18,283 bases of DNA from Candidatus Curtissbacteria bacterium (lineage in GTDB: Bacteria; Patescibacteria; Microgenomatia; Curtissbacterales; GWA2-41-24): positions 1-18,283 of the forward strand of contig JAUSJC010000011.1 in NCBI GenBank assembly GCA_030647775.1, written 5' to 3'. Positions 12,847-18,283 of the stretch are shown here, piece after piece. Positions within the stretch are counted from its first letter, which is position 1. Each line of letters begins with the position of its first letter. Under the pieces are notes generated by a model. It searched no databases, had not been told where the DNA came from, and saw only the letters and a program-made list of their open reading frames with translations. The translations under genes and the position numbers were made by a program.

Positions 12847-13845
12847 TTAATTCACGCTTTGCAAAGAGTGTTGTATAAACACCATGGCGAGATTCAAAAT
12901 TAATCGAGCATTTTTTTCAGTCGCATAATCTTCCTTGGGATGCGCATTCCCACTCTTTTTTCTACTAACAGACAATATCTTCTCCAAGTTGGAGAAGATA
13001 TTGTTGGAAAACACATCATTGGGGATTACGCTTTTACTTGTAGCGTCTTTGATTAGTACGCTCAAGGTACCTTTACCAGTCTTACCGTAAAGCATAATTT
13101 GCAGAAAGGCTTCAATAGCCGTAATTGCATGCGTCAAACAATCGCTATATCCCTGATCTGTGGCTTGTTGATAACTATTAAAAGCATCCTTAAGTTCCCG
13201 ATTTACATCTTTCCATTTTTTATCACTCAATAATGCTAGAACAGGTTCATAAATTTGCTTAATTATTTTGTCTTCTTGTCGGGGGACAAAACCCATACGG
13301 GTTAAAATAAAATTTGTGGAAAATTGATCAAAAACGTCATTTAAATTATTGGCAAAGTCATCAAACTTTTTATAAGCTTCAAGATTAATCCTCTCTTCAT
13401 ACTCGTCATCAGATTCATCACTTTTCTTATAAAAGTTTGCGCGAACAAATGATCTAACATTGATTAGAAATGCACGTATATAGAAAGAAAACATTTCTAA
13501 GATTACAGACTGTTTCTCGTTGAAAAATATGTTTCTAAAGTCCTCTTGCGCCGACTCGAGACTTGAAACAGATAAATATAATTTCCCGTATGAGAAGTAC
13601 TTATATTCATGATTCAAAATCTCTATGGTAGCAACGATCAAATTATCGAACTCCTTATTGTATTTATCGTAGTAGCTGATTTGACCGGATAGAAAAAACA
13701 AGCGTTCTAAATATTCCCACATCGTTTCCTTCTCGGTGGGTGAGAAAGAATCAATATTCTTAAATTCGAGTTTAGGCCTTAAACTTGGTAAATCATCCGT
13801 AGAGGTTTGACTCCAAAGTTTAAAGTTCTTAAGTATATCTGTCAT
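12847..13845 (-). CDS. HEPN/Abi_C-like protein, possible defence RNase
   Basis: A 332-aa protein starting at ATG 13843-13845; the open frame extends further but would run through a tRNA gene, so that part is not coding. No domain is recognised in the first ~200 residues, which are helical with aromatic and charged residues. The C-terminal part resembles abortive-infection C-terminal (Abi_C) and HEPN-type domains: a helix with CLTHAITAIEAFLQIML, then LEKILSVSRKKSGNAHP with an R-x6-H pattern (R295, H302), then a helix ARLILNLAMVFIQHSL. HEPN proteins with R-x4-6-H are often RNases in defence or toxin systems. The gene starts 10 nt after tRNA-Ser(GGA), a classic insertion point, and is more AT-rich than dnaG, which fits transfer. 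The catalytic call is inference. Confidence 0.6.
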   Translation of the reverse strand: MTDILKNFKLWSQTSTDDLPSLRPKLEFKNIDSFSPTEKETMWEYLERLFFLSGQISYYDKYNKEFDNLIVATIEILNHEYKYFSYGKLYLSVSSLESAQEDFRNIFFNEKQSVILEMFSFYIRAFLINVRSFVRANFYKKSDESDDEYEERINLEAYKKFDDFANNLNDVFDQFSTNFILTRMGFVPRQEDKIIKQIYEPVLALLSDKKWKDVNRELKDAFNSYQQATDQGYSDCLTHAITAIEAFLQIMLYGKTGKGTLSVLIKDATSKSVIPNDVFSNNIFSNLEKILSVSRKKSGNAHPKEDYATEKNARLILNLAMVFIQHSLQSVN

Positions 13846-13854
13846 CAATTTTAG

Positions 13855-13941
13855 CGGAGGAGGAGGGATTCGAACCCTCGATAACCTTGCGGCTATACAG
13901 ACTTTCCAGGTCTGCCTATTCAACCACTCTAGCACCCCTCC
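13855..13941 (-). tRNA. tRNA-Ser(GGA)
   Basis: A class II tRNA on the minus strand. The acceptor GGAGGGG pairs with CTCCTCC (one G-T pair), the anticodon loop holds GGA (in CAGACCTGGAAAGTCTG), a long variable arm follows, the T arm is GAGGG-TTCGAAT-CCCTC, and the discriminator is G. No CCA is encoded. Its first 26 nt also serve as the last codons of the upstream homing endonuclease frame. Confidence 0.95.
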
Positions 13942-14599
13942 ATTTTTTATATTTATTTAAAATTCTTGGATTAGACGAACCAAAAGTTTGAAGATATTCT
14001 ATCACGGCTTTATTACTATATAAATAAATGCTATTTTTCTGGCGACGCGTGTGGGGTTTTATTCCAGTAGATTCCAGAATTGTTTCGACATCAGCTAATA
14101 AAGGTTTAGAAAAACTGGAAAAACAAAAACCTATATTCGTATAGACTTTTCCGCTTACAGTATGTCTATGAGTATATAAGCACCCGTCAGTATCGACTAA
14201 TCCTCTAACAAACGCCCTTCCATAGTTAATGTTTTCTTTTATCCATTTTGGGGTATCAAACTGCTGTTGAATTTTATTACCTTTAACAGCTCCTTTCTTG
14301 AAGAGAAATTCAAGCAGATTCATACTTGAACAAACTATAACGAGAGTATTTTGTCCCGGCCTTTTTCTTGTAGAGACTTCTAAATTAAAAAGGTCTTTAA
14401 TAAGTTTAGCTACGTACTTACTGTACTCAAAGTCTAATTCGCTATTTAAAGATATAACTAGCTGCCAATCGTTATTAATTCCCCCATCCCCAAAAACAAT
14501 TCCCATAAATTCTGCAAGAAGAACAGAATCGCCAGGAATAAAAATCTTTTTCCGATGACTTTTAAGTGGAAATTTTAGTACTTTTGTTACCACAGTCAA
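13916..14599 (-). CDS. LAGLIDADG homing endonuclease, free-standing
   Basis: About 227 aa with two LAGLIDADG motifs, the single-chain form of this DNA endonuclease family. Motif 1 is LAEFMGIVFGDG (28-39, acidic D38) and motif 2 is AFVRGLVDTDG (129-139, acidic D138). Both catalytic acids are present, so it may be active, cutting a long specific site to copy itself. No ATG is near the start: TTG at 14599 or GTG at 14593 must be used, with no Shine-Dalgarno, and an in-frame TAA stands just upstream. The stop TAG lies inside tRNA-Ser(GGA), whose first 26 nt encode RGARVVE. It sits between tRNA-Arg(CCG) and tRNA-Ser(GGA) and no intron is evident, so the tRNA gene is probably its insertion target or neighbour. 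Confidence 0.85.
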   Translation of the reverse strand: MTVVTKVLKFPLKSHRKKIFIPGDSVLLAEFMGIVFGDGGINNDWQLVISLNSELDFEYSKYVAKLIKDLFNLEVSTRKRPGQNTLVIVCSSMNLLEFLFKKGAVKGNKIQQQFDTPKWIKENINYGRAFVRGLVDTDGCLYTHRHTVSGKVYTNIGFCFSSFSKPLLADVETILESTGIKPHTRRQKNSIYLYSNKAVIEYLQTFGSSNPRILNKYKKWRGARVVE

Positions 14600-14647
14600 T
14601 TCTAACCCGAATTAAACCCGAAATCAACTTACTCTCCGCCCAAGTAG

Positions 14648-14720
14648 TGCCCTCGACAGGATTCGAACCTGCAATTTTCAGCTTCGGAAGCTGATGGTCT
14701 ATCCGTTGACCTACAAGGGC
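14648..14720 (-). tRNA. tRNA-Arg(CCG)
   Basis: A complete cloverleaf on the minus strand. The acceptor GCCCTTG pairs with CGAGGGC, the anticodon stem TCAGC/GCTGA encloses the loop TTCCGAA (anticodon CCG, reads CGG), the T arm is CAGG-TTCGAAT-CCTG, and the discriminator is A. No CCA is encoded. Confidence 0.93.
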
Positions 14721-14763
14721 AAATCCTCTTTTTTAATACTAAAAAATACACTCTCGTATTCTC

Positions 14764-14874
14764 TTAACCTATCCTCTTAACTCTTTCGAGCTCTTTTTTC
14801 CAAAGCTCCTTCGTATCCTTAAAAATTAATTTATCTTGAGGAATATTAGCTTTTTTTACGATAGTGAGTGGAAA
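14764..14874 (-). pseudogene. Remnant of a Nudix hydrolase C-terminus
   Basis: A minus-strand frame opened by a stop reads FPLTIVKKANIPQDKLIFKD, then TKELWKKELERVKRIG and stop. The segment KLIFKDTKELW matches KLTFKDTKELW at the C-terminus of the intact Nudix gene at 15429-15971, and the DNA words CTTTCGTATCCTTAAAA and CTTCGTATCCTTAAAA correspond. No Nudix box is present and there is no start codon, so only the 3' end of a duplicated gene survives. Confidence 0.7.
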
Positions 14875-14880
14875 TTATTG

Positions 14881-15348
14881 CTATTTGTGCTTCTTTTTGG
14901 TGGGATGAATCTTCCAGTAAACACCAGCACCCAGTACTGCGGTCGCTCCAATCACAATTGCAGTAAGCGTACCGCCTCTTGCACCATCTAAAATTACCGC
15001 TTTCCCGCGTTGGACAATCTCATCCATCTTGCTGACTGCTTCTTCATGATTTCTATTTCTATTGTACGAATCTCTTTCGTATTCTAATTCTCTCCTATAA
15101 CCCTCTACATCTTCCAGTCTCTCGCTATGAAAAATTTCTTCTAGTCTTTTTATAACATCATCTGCTGAGATTTCAAGCTTGGGTCTTCTACCCTCTTGGT
15201 AAGCGTCAACAATTAATCTCAACCTGCGTTTAGTAGGTACTCCCTTATCACTGTTGAGTGCTTGGCCCTCTATTTGAACCATTCCAAAATCTAAGCCAGA
15301 ATCTCCCCATGGCTCGTCTTCTCTAACACGTCTTTCGGGAAATCCCAT
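14881..15348 (-). CDS. Hypothetical tail-anchored membrane protein
   Basis: A 155-aa protein starting at ATG 15346-15348 and ending just before the Nudix remnant. It is mostly charged and helical: an acidic start, a basic patch (PTKRRLRL), a coiled-coil-like Glu/Arg region (about 66-115, EEIFHSERLEDVEGYRREL), then one TM helix at about 126-145 (LTAIVIGATAVLGAGVYW) and a basic end (HPTKKKHK). That topology puts the bulk in the cytoplasm with a C-terminal membrane anchor. No family is recognised. It lies between Nudix genes and tRNAs with its own spacers, so no operon partner is evident. Confidence 0.65.
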   Translation of the reverse strand: MGFPERRVREDEPWGDSGLDFGMVQIEGQALNSDKGVPTKRRLRLIVDAYQEGRRPKLEISADDVIKRLEEIFHSERLEDVEGYRRELEYERDSYNRNRNHEEAVSKMDEIVQRGKAVILDGARGGTLTAIVIGATAVLGAGVYWKIHPTKKKHK

Positions 15349-15428
15349 CGTTACAAGTTAGCATATTTTGTAATTTTCTACAACTTTTCAACTATCCTAA
15401 ATATCCCAAACCCACATGCTCCAAAAAG

Positions 15429-15971
15429 TCAATCGTTAAATGTCAATTGTTGCAACTTTGGCTTAACCTTAAACCAAAGTTCTTTCGTATCCTTAAAAGT
15501 TAATTTTCCTTCGACTTCTTCGGGCAAAAGCCACGCCGTATCCGAAACTTCAAATGCCGTTGTTGCCTCCCCTTGTTCCAAAAACTTCATCAGATAAAAC
15601 ACAACCGTTTTTAAAACCTTCTCGCCCCTCGTAGCCCTGAGCCCAGTCGAATGGGCGAAGTGGGGTTCTTTACCCCTCGAAGCTCCGTCAGGAGCGGAGT
15701 GGGGCTCTCCTGCGTCCCAATAAAAATATTCCGTCTGCCCGACTTTCTCAATGATTTCTGCCTTGACTCCCGTTTCCTCCTCAACTTCCCTTAACGCCGC
15801 TTCTTCTTGCGATTCGCCGGCTTCGATATGCCCCTTAGGGAAATCCCAACCCTTATGTTTGGAATGTTGCGTCACTAGGACTTCCCACTCAGATTTATTC
15901 CGACGGATCGAAGATCCTGAGCGAAGTCGAATGACAATTCCCCCTGCACTAAAGATTCTTTTAATCGGCAT
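15429..15971 (-). CDS. Nudix hydrolase with element-derived inserts
   Basis: A 180-aa protein from ATG 15969-15971; the frame extends further upstream only by reading through tRNA-Ser(CGA). It hydrolyses a nucleoside diphosphate linked to another group. The full Nudix box is present at 47-69 (GHIEAGESQEEAALREVEEETGV), preceded by KHKGWDFPKG, as in the diadenosine-polyphosphate or MutT-like class. Two stretches look foreign: residues 16-27 (LRSGSSIRRNKS), from a CCTGAG...GTCGAA element, and 90-118 (HSAPDGASRGKEPHFAHSTG and following), from two tandem CCCC...GGGG palindromes, between strands that are normally close. Both keep the frame, so the enzyme may still fold. The C-terminus has a sister remnant at 14764-14874. 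Confidence 0.9.
   Translation of the reverse strand: MPIKRIFSAGGIVIRLRSGSSIRRNKSEWEVLVTQHSKHKGWDFPKGHIEAGESQEEAALREVEEETGVKAEIIEKVGQTEYFYWDAGEPHSAPDGASRGKEPHFAHSTGLRATRGEKVLKTVVFYLMKFLEQGEATTAFEVSDTAWLLPEEVEGKLTFKDTKELWFKVKPKLQQLTFND
15625..15704. repeat. Two tandem palindromic elements in frame in the Nudix gene
   Basis: Unit 1 is 15625-15665: CCCCTCGTAG, inner arms GCCCA and TGGGC, then CGAAGTGGGG. Unit 2 is 15673-15704: CCCCTCGAAG, inner arms GCTCC and GGAGC, ending CGGAGTGGGG. Seven bases separate them. Left and right arms match the dnaG element (11476-11510) while the inner parts vary. Confidence 0.8.
15912..15935. repeat. CCTGAG...GTCGAATGAC element in frame in the Nudix gene
   Basis: The plus strand reads AGATCCTGAG then CGAAGTCGAATGAC. 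It shares its words with the repeats at 9432-9520 and its ATCCTGA/ATGAC ends with the elements in the yfhO-like gene and comF. It encodes VIRLRSGSS near the N-terminus, just before the first strand of the Nudix fold. Confidence 0.6.
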
Positions 15972-15980
15972 ATTCTTGGG

Positions 15981-16067
15981 CGGAGACGAGAGGATTCGAA
16001 CCCCTGGTGACATTGCTGCCACACTCGTTTTCGAAACGAGCCCATTCAACCACTCTGGCACGTCTCC
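15981..16067 (-). tRNA. tRNA-Ser(CGA)
   Basis: A class II tRNA on the minus strand. The acceptor GGAGACG pairs with CGTCTCC, the anticodon stem CTCGT/ACGAG encloses loop TTCGAAA (anticodon CGA, reads UCG), there is a long variable arm (GTGGCAGCAATGTCAC), and the discriminator is G. No CCA is encoded. It is 5 nt from the next tRNA, so the two are surely one transcript. Confidence 0.95.
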
Positions 16068-16072
16068 ACTTG

Positions 16073-16146
16073 TGCGCCCGAGGTGATTCGAACACCTGAC
16101 CTTTCGCTCCGCAAGCAAATGCTCTATCCAGCTGAGCTACGGGCGC
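16073..16146 (-). tRNA. tRNA-Arg(GCG)
   Basis: A complete cloverleaf on the minus strand. The acceptor GCGCCCG pairs with CGGGCGC, the D arm is GCTC/GAGC, and the anticodon stem TTTGC/GCGAA encloses loop TTGCGGA, so the anticodon is GCG. The T arm is AGGTG-TTCGAAT-CACCT and the discriminator is A. Most bacteria instead read CGU/CGC with an ACG anticodon edited to inosine, so this GCG is unusual. Confidence 0.92.
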
Positions 16147-16196
16147 AAATAGTCAGCCAATTATACAGGATTCGGATCAATTCGGACTAATAATTC

Positions 16197-16233
16197 GCCT
16201 GCCCGACTTCGCATTGACGAAGTCAAGGCGGGC
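16197..16233. repeat. Long imperfect palindrome after the membrane protein gene
   Basis: The inner stem GACTTCG (16205-16211) and CGAAGTC (16218-16224) has a 6-nt loop, extended by GCC-x-GCC and GGC-x-GGC arms. It lies 18 nt past the stop of the gene at 16251. A weak T-rich stretch follows on the minus strand, so it could slow transcription, but it looks more like another member of the palindromic element set. Confidence 0.55.
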
Positions 16234-16250
16234 GGGGATAAATTCGGGAA

Positions 16251-16826
16251 TCAGTCTAACGTAAATCGCTTCTGAAGCGTCTGTGCCCACTTGTCGAGAA
16301 GTGTGTGCACAGGCGCCGCGTGATAATGAAGATGCTTTTCCAAAATATCCAGAAGCGTCCTTTCCGAAATATTCGTTAAAATAATGATTAGCCGGCTTGG
16401 AAAATGCAGCTGGGTCTGCACCATAAGCATTCTTTCGTCCCCGCGCTTATCAAACCAAAACGAATCAAGGTCCTCCCACAAAAATACTCTCCCGCCGGAA
16501 ATAATTCCCATATTGCTAATCTTATGCTCAATTACCTCCGGCGCGGCGTTAGCCAGAACAAAAACTACAAAAACAATGGCAATGATTACCCCGACAAGCG
16601 CAAATTCTCCAAATGCAATCGCCGCCAAAATGGCAACGAGCGCGTAAAGCGTAACTTTAGTGAAATATTTTTTAGACCTCTGCTTAAAAATATGAACCGG
16701 AGATTTCCAGGAAACGATGGTCTTTGCGTCCAGCGCCGCCTGCCTTTTGGCATCCAATTCTTCCTTGGAAATTATTCTTCCTTCGTGGTGATCAATATGA
16801 ATTTCGTTTTTATGGAATCTGGGCAT
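16251..16826 (-). CDS. Conserved Patescibacteria-type two-helix membrane protein
   Basis: A 191-aa protein starting at ATG 16824-16826. It has a charged N-terminal part with His-rich HIDHHEGR (10-17), then WKSPVHIFKQRSKKYF (40-55), two TM helices (about 58-74 and 77-94), and then a soluble beta-rich domain (about 95-160, IEHKISNMGIISGGRVFLWEDLDSF split across strands) resembling a bacterial PH-like fold. A helical end follows (LLDKWAQTLQKRFTLD). I recall the pattern W-K-x-P-x-H ... IEH-x-I-x-N-x-G-I ... W-E-[ED]-L-x-x-F-W-F as common among Patescibacteria proteins of unknown function. It stands alone upstream of the tRNA pair. The function is unknown; a membrane-associated sensor or scaffold is only a guess. 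Confidence 0.8.
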   Translation of the reverse strand: MPRFHKNEIHIDHHEGRIISKEELDAKRQAALDAKTIVSWKSPVHIFKQRSKKYFTKVTLYALVAILAAIAFGEFALVGVIIAIVFVVFVLANAAPEVIEHKISNMGIISGGRVFLWEDLDSFWFDKRGDERMLMVQTQLHFPSRLIIILTNISERTLLDILEKHLHYHAAPVHTLLDKWAQTLQKRFTLD

Positions 16827-16877
16827 ATTTAATTTAGTTTAACACAACTACCTTGACTCAAAAAAATCGAGGATTCA

Positions 16878-17339
16878 TTACATCTTGCTAGAAATGTAGC
16901 TATCTATATCTTCTTTTATACCCCCAACTGTAACCATTTCCTTAGCTTTTTCTGGTAGCACCCACTGGTATTGTGAGTGCTCTTCGGATAAACGAATCTC
17001 GCTAGTATTAGTACGACAGTGATATGTAATACCAATAAGTTCGTTTTCCGCTTTCATTGAACCTCGAAATATATGCCATATATTGAGAACATTTATAATC
17101 TCTAAGTCATCCAAACCCAACTCTTCGAATACTTCTCGCCTTAATCCAACCTCAGTGTCTTCAAATTGATTTATTCTCCCATAACCGATCTCCCATTCCC
17201 GAGGTTGCCAATCTAACACATCACTCCTTTTTACCAGGAGGATTTTCCCAGATCTTTTAAGTTCAATTAAAAACCCAACCGCAACCATAAAATGACCGAC
17301 CGGATTTTTTGTTGTGCTTTTATTGTTTGGATCAATCAT
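16878..17339 (-). CDS. Nudix hydrolase
   Basis: A 153-aa Nudix enzyme from ATG 17337-17339. The Nudix box is complete at 54-76 (GRINQFEDTEVGLRREVFEELGL) with the catalytic REVFEE glutamates. It begins VGHFMVAVGFLIELKRSGKILLVKRS and has WQPREWEIGYGRI before the box. The C-terminal part includes SEEHSQYQWVLPEKA, common in MutT/NUDT-like pyrophosphatases. The substrate is not predictable. It lacks the palindromic inserts of the other Nudix gene and is much more AT-rich, so it is not a recent copy of it. It is flanked by a tRNA-Ser(TGA) upstream. Confidence 0.9.
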   Translation of the reverse strand: MIDPNNKSTTKNPVGHFMVAVGFLIELKRSGKILLVKRSDVLDWQPREWEIGYGRINQFEDTEVGLRREVFEELGLDDLEIINVLNIWHIFRGSMKAENELIGITYHCRTNTSEIRLSEEHSQYQWVLPEKAKEMVTVGGIKEDIDSYISSKM

Positions 17340-17356
17340 TAAAGAAATTTATAGGG

Positions 17357-17441
17357 CGGAGAGGGTGGGATTCGAACCCACGGTGGCTTGCGCCACATTC
17401 GTTTTCAAGACGAACGCACTAGTCCACTATGCGACCTCTCC
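17357..17441 (-). tRNA. tRNA-Ser(TGA)
   Basis: A class II tRNA on the minus strand. The acceptor GGAGAGG pairs with CCTCTCC, the anticodon stem TTCGT/ACGAA encloses loop CTTGAAA (anticodon TGA), the long variable arm is GTGGCGCAAGCCAC, the T arm is GTGGG-TTCGAAT-CCCAC, and the discriminator is G. No CCA is encoded. Confidence 0.95.
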
Positions 17442-17449
17442 CGATTTGG

Positions 17450-17540
17450 CGGAGAGGGTGGGATTCGAACCCACGCGAGCCCGTTTAAAGGCTCAGGAGG
17501 TTAGCAACCTCCCGCAATGGACCAACTATGCGACCTCTCC
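17450..17540 (-). tRNA. tRNA-Ser(GCT)
   Basis: A class II tRNA on the minus strand, 8 nt upstream of tRNA-Ser(TGA). The acceptor GGAGAGG pairs with CCTCTCC, the anticodon stem GGAGG/CCTCC encloses loop TTGCTAA (anticodon GCT, reads AGU/AGC), there is a long variable arm (GAGCC...GGCTC), and the T arm is the same as in the neighbour. The discriminator is G and no CCA is encoded. Acceptor and T arms are identical to tRNA-Ser(TGA), so the two may share an origin. Confidence 0.95.
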
Positions 17541-17571
17541 TTGCTGGCTCATTTTATCAGAATTGGAGAAT

Positions 17572-18283
17572 CTAACCAAGCGCTACAACCATTCCCCACA
17601 CGCTTTTGGCGCCGGCTTTTTTCAAAACCTTGGCGCACTCGCCCATCGTCGCGCCGCTTGTGTAAACATCGTCCACCAAAATAATATTAGATCCTGAAAC
17701 GAGTTCAGGATGACGAGAGGAAGAGTAAGAATGACGGGCGGAGGGGTTAGTCTGACGGGAGAGGGAAAGGGCGAATGCGTCGCGAATATTCTTCTTTCTA
17801 TCTTCTCTCGAAAGTCCAACTTGCGTTTTTGTTTCAATCTTTCTTACCAGAAAATCTCCATACTTCACTTTGAATTTTTTGGCCAAAGTCTTTGCCAAAA
17901 TTTCGCTTTGATTAAATCCTCTCCATCTTTTTCTCTTTATATGAAGCGGCACTGCAGTCAAAATTGCTTCTTGCGGAAAATCAAATTTCCAAAGCTGTTT
18001 GGAAACTAAATCAACCAGAATTTTTTCAATATCAAAAACCCACTTGTATTTAACTTTTTGGATTGCTGTCTTAACCGGCCCCCGATACCTTGCCGCCACT
18101 ATCAAACCGTCTAGCCGATACTTCCCACTGCACCCCGGATGAGTTTTCCCGCCGATTGCCTGCCTCTGGCAAATCGGACAAACGGGCTTCTCGACAAACT
18201 CAATTTTCCCCACACAATCAGCACAAATATAGGGTCCGACCCTCCGGCATCCAACACATCTCTTTGGAAAAACTAAATCAAGA
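17572..18283 (-). CDS. comF: ComF-like phosphoribosyltransferase protein, 5' end beyond window
   Basis: The frame runs off the right edge; 237 codons are visible and the true start is outside. A shorter GTG start at 18213 would cut off the zinc finger, whose first half is clear beyond it: CVGCRRVGPYICADC, then CPICQR and HPGC (four Cys pairs). The phosphoribosyltransferase domain follows, with AVPLHIKRKRWRGFNQSEIL and the PRPP motif NIILVDDVYTSGATMGE. ComF proteins are needed for DNA uptake in competent bacteria, probably in the cytosol at the import machine. Between NIRDAFAL and NIILVDD lie about 28 residues (SRQTNPSARHSYSSSRHPEL and VSGS), more than usual; part is encoded by a palindromic element (17691-17711) and its CGTCAT-like flank. 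The PRPP motif is intact. Confidence 0.92.
   Translation of the reverse strand, partial: LDLVFPKRCVGCRRVGPYICADCVGKIEFVEKPVCPICQRQAIGGKTHPGCSGKYRLDGLIVAARYRGPVKTAIQKVKYKWVFDIEKILVDLVSKQLWKFDFPQEAILTAVPLHIKRKRWRGFNQSEILAKTLAKKFKVKYGDFLVRKIETKTQVGLSREDRKKNIRDAFALSLSRQTNPSARHSYSSSRHPELVSGSNIILVDDVYTSGATMGECAKVLKKAGAKSVWGMVVALG
17691..17711. repeat. ATCCTGAA/TTCAGGAT palindrome in frame in comF
   Basis: Arms ATCCTGAA (17691-17698) and TTCAGGAT (17704-17711) enclose a 5-nt loop, as in the second hairpin in the yfhO-like gene (6660-6680). Three CGTCA-like words at roughly 20-nt spacing follow on its right side (17710-17760), suggesting more than one insertion. It encodes SRHPELVSGS just before the PRPP motif. 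Confidence 0.75.

Noticed and set aside
12446..12850. Plus-strand 134-aa frame opposite dnaG
   Set aside because: It is opposite the conserved zinc-finger region of dnaG and has no homology or ribosome-binding site.
13846..13935. N-terminal extension of the HEPN-like frame (starting MLEWLNRQTWKVC)
   Set aside because: It is the translation of tRNA-Ser(GGA). The ATG at 13843-13845 just after the tRNA is the credible start.
15972..16118. N-terminal extension of the Nudix frame upstream of MPIKRIF
   Set aside because: It reads through tRNA-Ser(CGA) and part of the tRNA-Arg, so it is not coding.
16197..16233. Intrinsic terminator of the two-helix membrane protein gene
   Set aside because: A hairpin is present but no T-run follows it on the minus strand, so it is listed as a repeat.
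17314..17697. Plus-strand frame with repeated AERVGFEPT-like peptide
   Set aside because: This is the antisense of two tRNA-Ser genes, a well-known false protein in annotations.

Overview
The window most likely comes from a Candidate Phyla Radiation (Patescibacteria) bacterium, probably of the Microgenomates type. This is inference from gene content. Nearly all genes are on the minus strand, genes are small and closely packed, tRNA genes lack an encoded CCA, and a typical dnaG-rpoD pair is present. There are also a two-helix membrane protein that I recall mainly from Patescibacteria, a YfhO-type giant membrane protein, and many hypothetical proteins. TGA acts as a normal stop (for example at the dnaG/rpoD ATGA overlap), which argues against the code-25 lineages Gracilibacteria and Absconditabacteria.

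Layout. Positions 1-3100 hold short accessory genes: two small exported or membrane proteins, a RidA deaminase, an ArsR-type repressor with a CDGSH iron-sulfur protein behind a clear palindromic operator and promoter, a BrnT/BrnA toxin-antitoxin pair, and a protein with a CheD-like C-terminal half. After tRNA-Asn, 3285-4671 is a decayed zone. It contains two fused remnants of yfhO 3' ends and the only substantial plus-strand gene, a secreted acidic protein. Positions 4672-9808 form a minus-strand cluster: a small 3-TM protein, a 77-aa membrane protein, a NodU/CmcH-type carbamoyltransferase, a DUF5989 protein missed by simple ORF cut-offs, and the YfhO-like protein. This set looks like a module for carbamoylating or building a surface glycan or other export substrate. 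Positions 9858-12802 carry rpoD and dnaG in one operon.

Positions 12847-17540 are a tRNA-rich region. It has four tRNA-Ser genes (GGA, CGA, TGA, GCT: together every serine codon) and two tRNA-Arg genes (CCG and the unusual GCG). Interleaved with them are a LAGLIDADG endonuclease gene that runs into a tRNA-Ser, a HEPN/Abi_C-like gene directly behind that tRNA, two Nudix hydrolases, a remnant of a third Nudix gene, and two hypothetical membrane proteins. A comF gene runs off the right edge.

The most striking overall pattern is a set of short palindromic elements. They lie between genes and also sit in frame inside at least four protein genes (yfhO-like, dnaG, Nudix, comF), adding roughly 12-30 residues each time. 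This recalls the Rickettsia palindromic elements. One subfamily has conserved arms beginning CCCC and ending AGTGGGG around variable inner hairpins. A second theme is local duplication followed by decay to 3'-end remnants (yfhO, Nudix).
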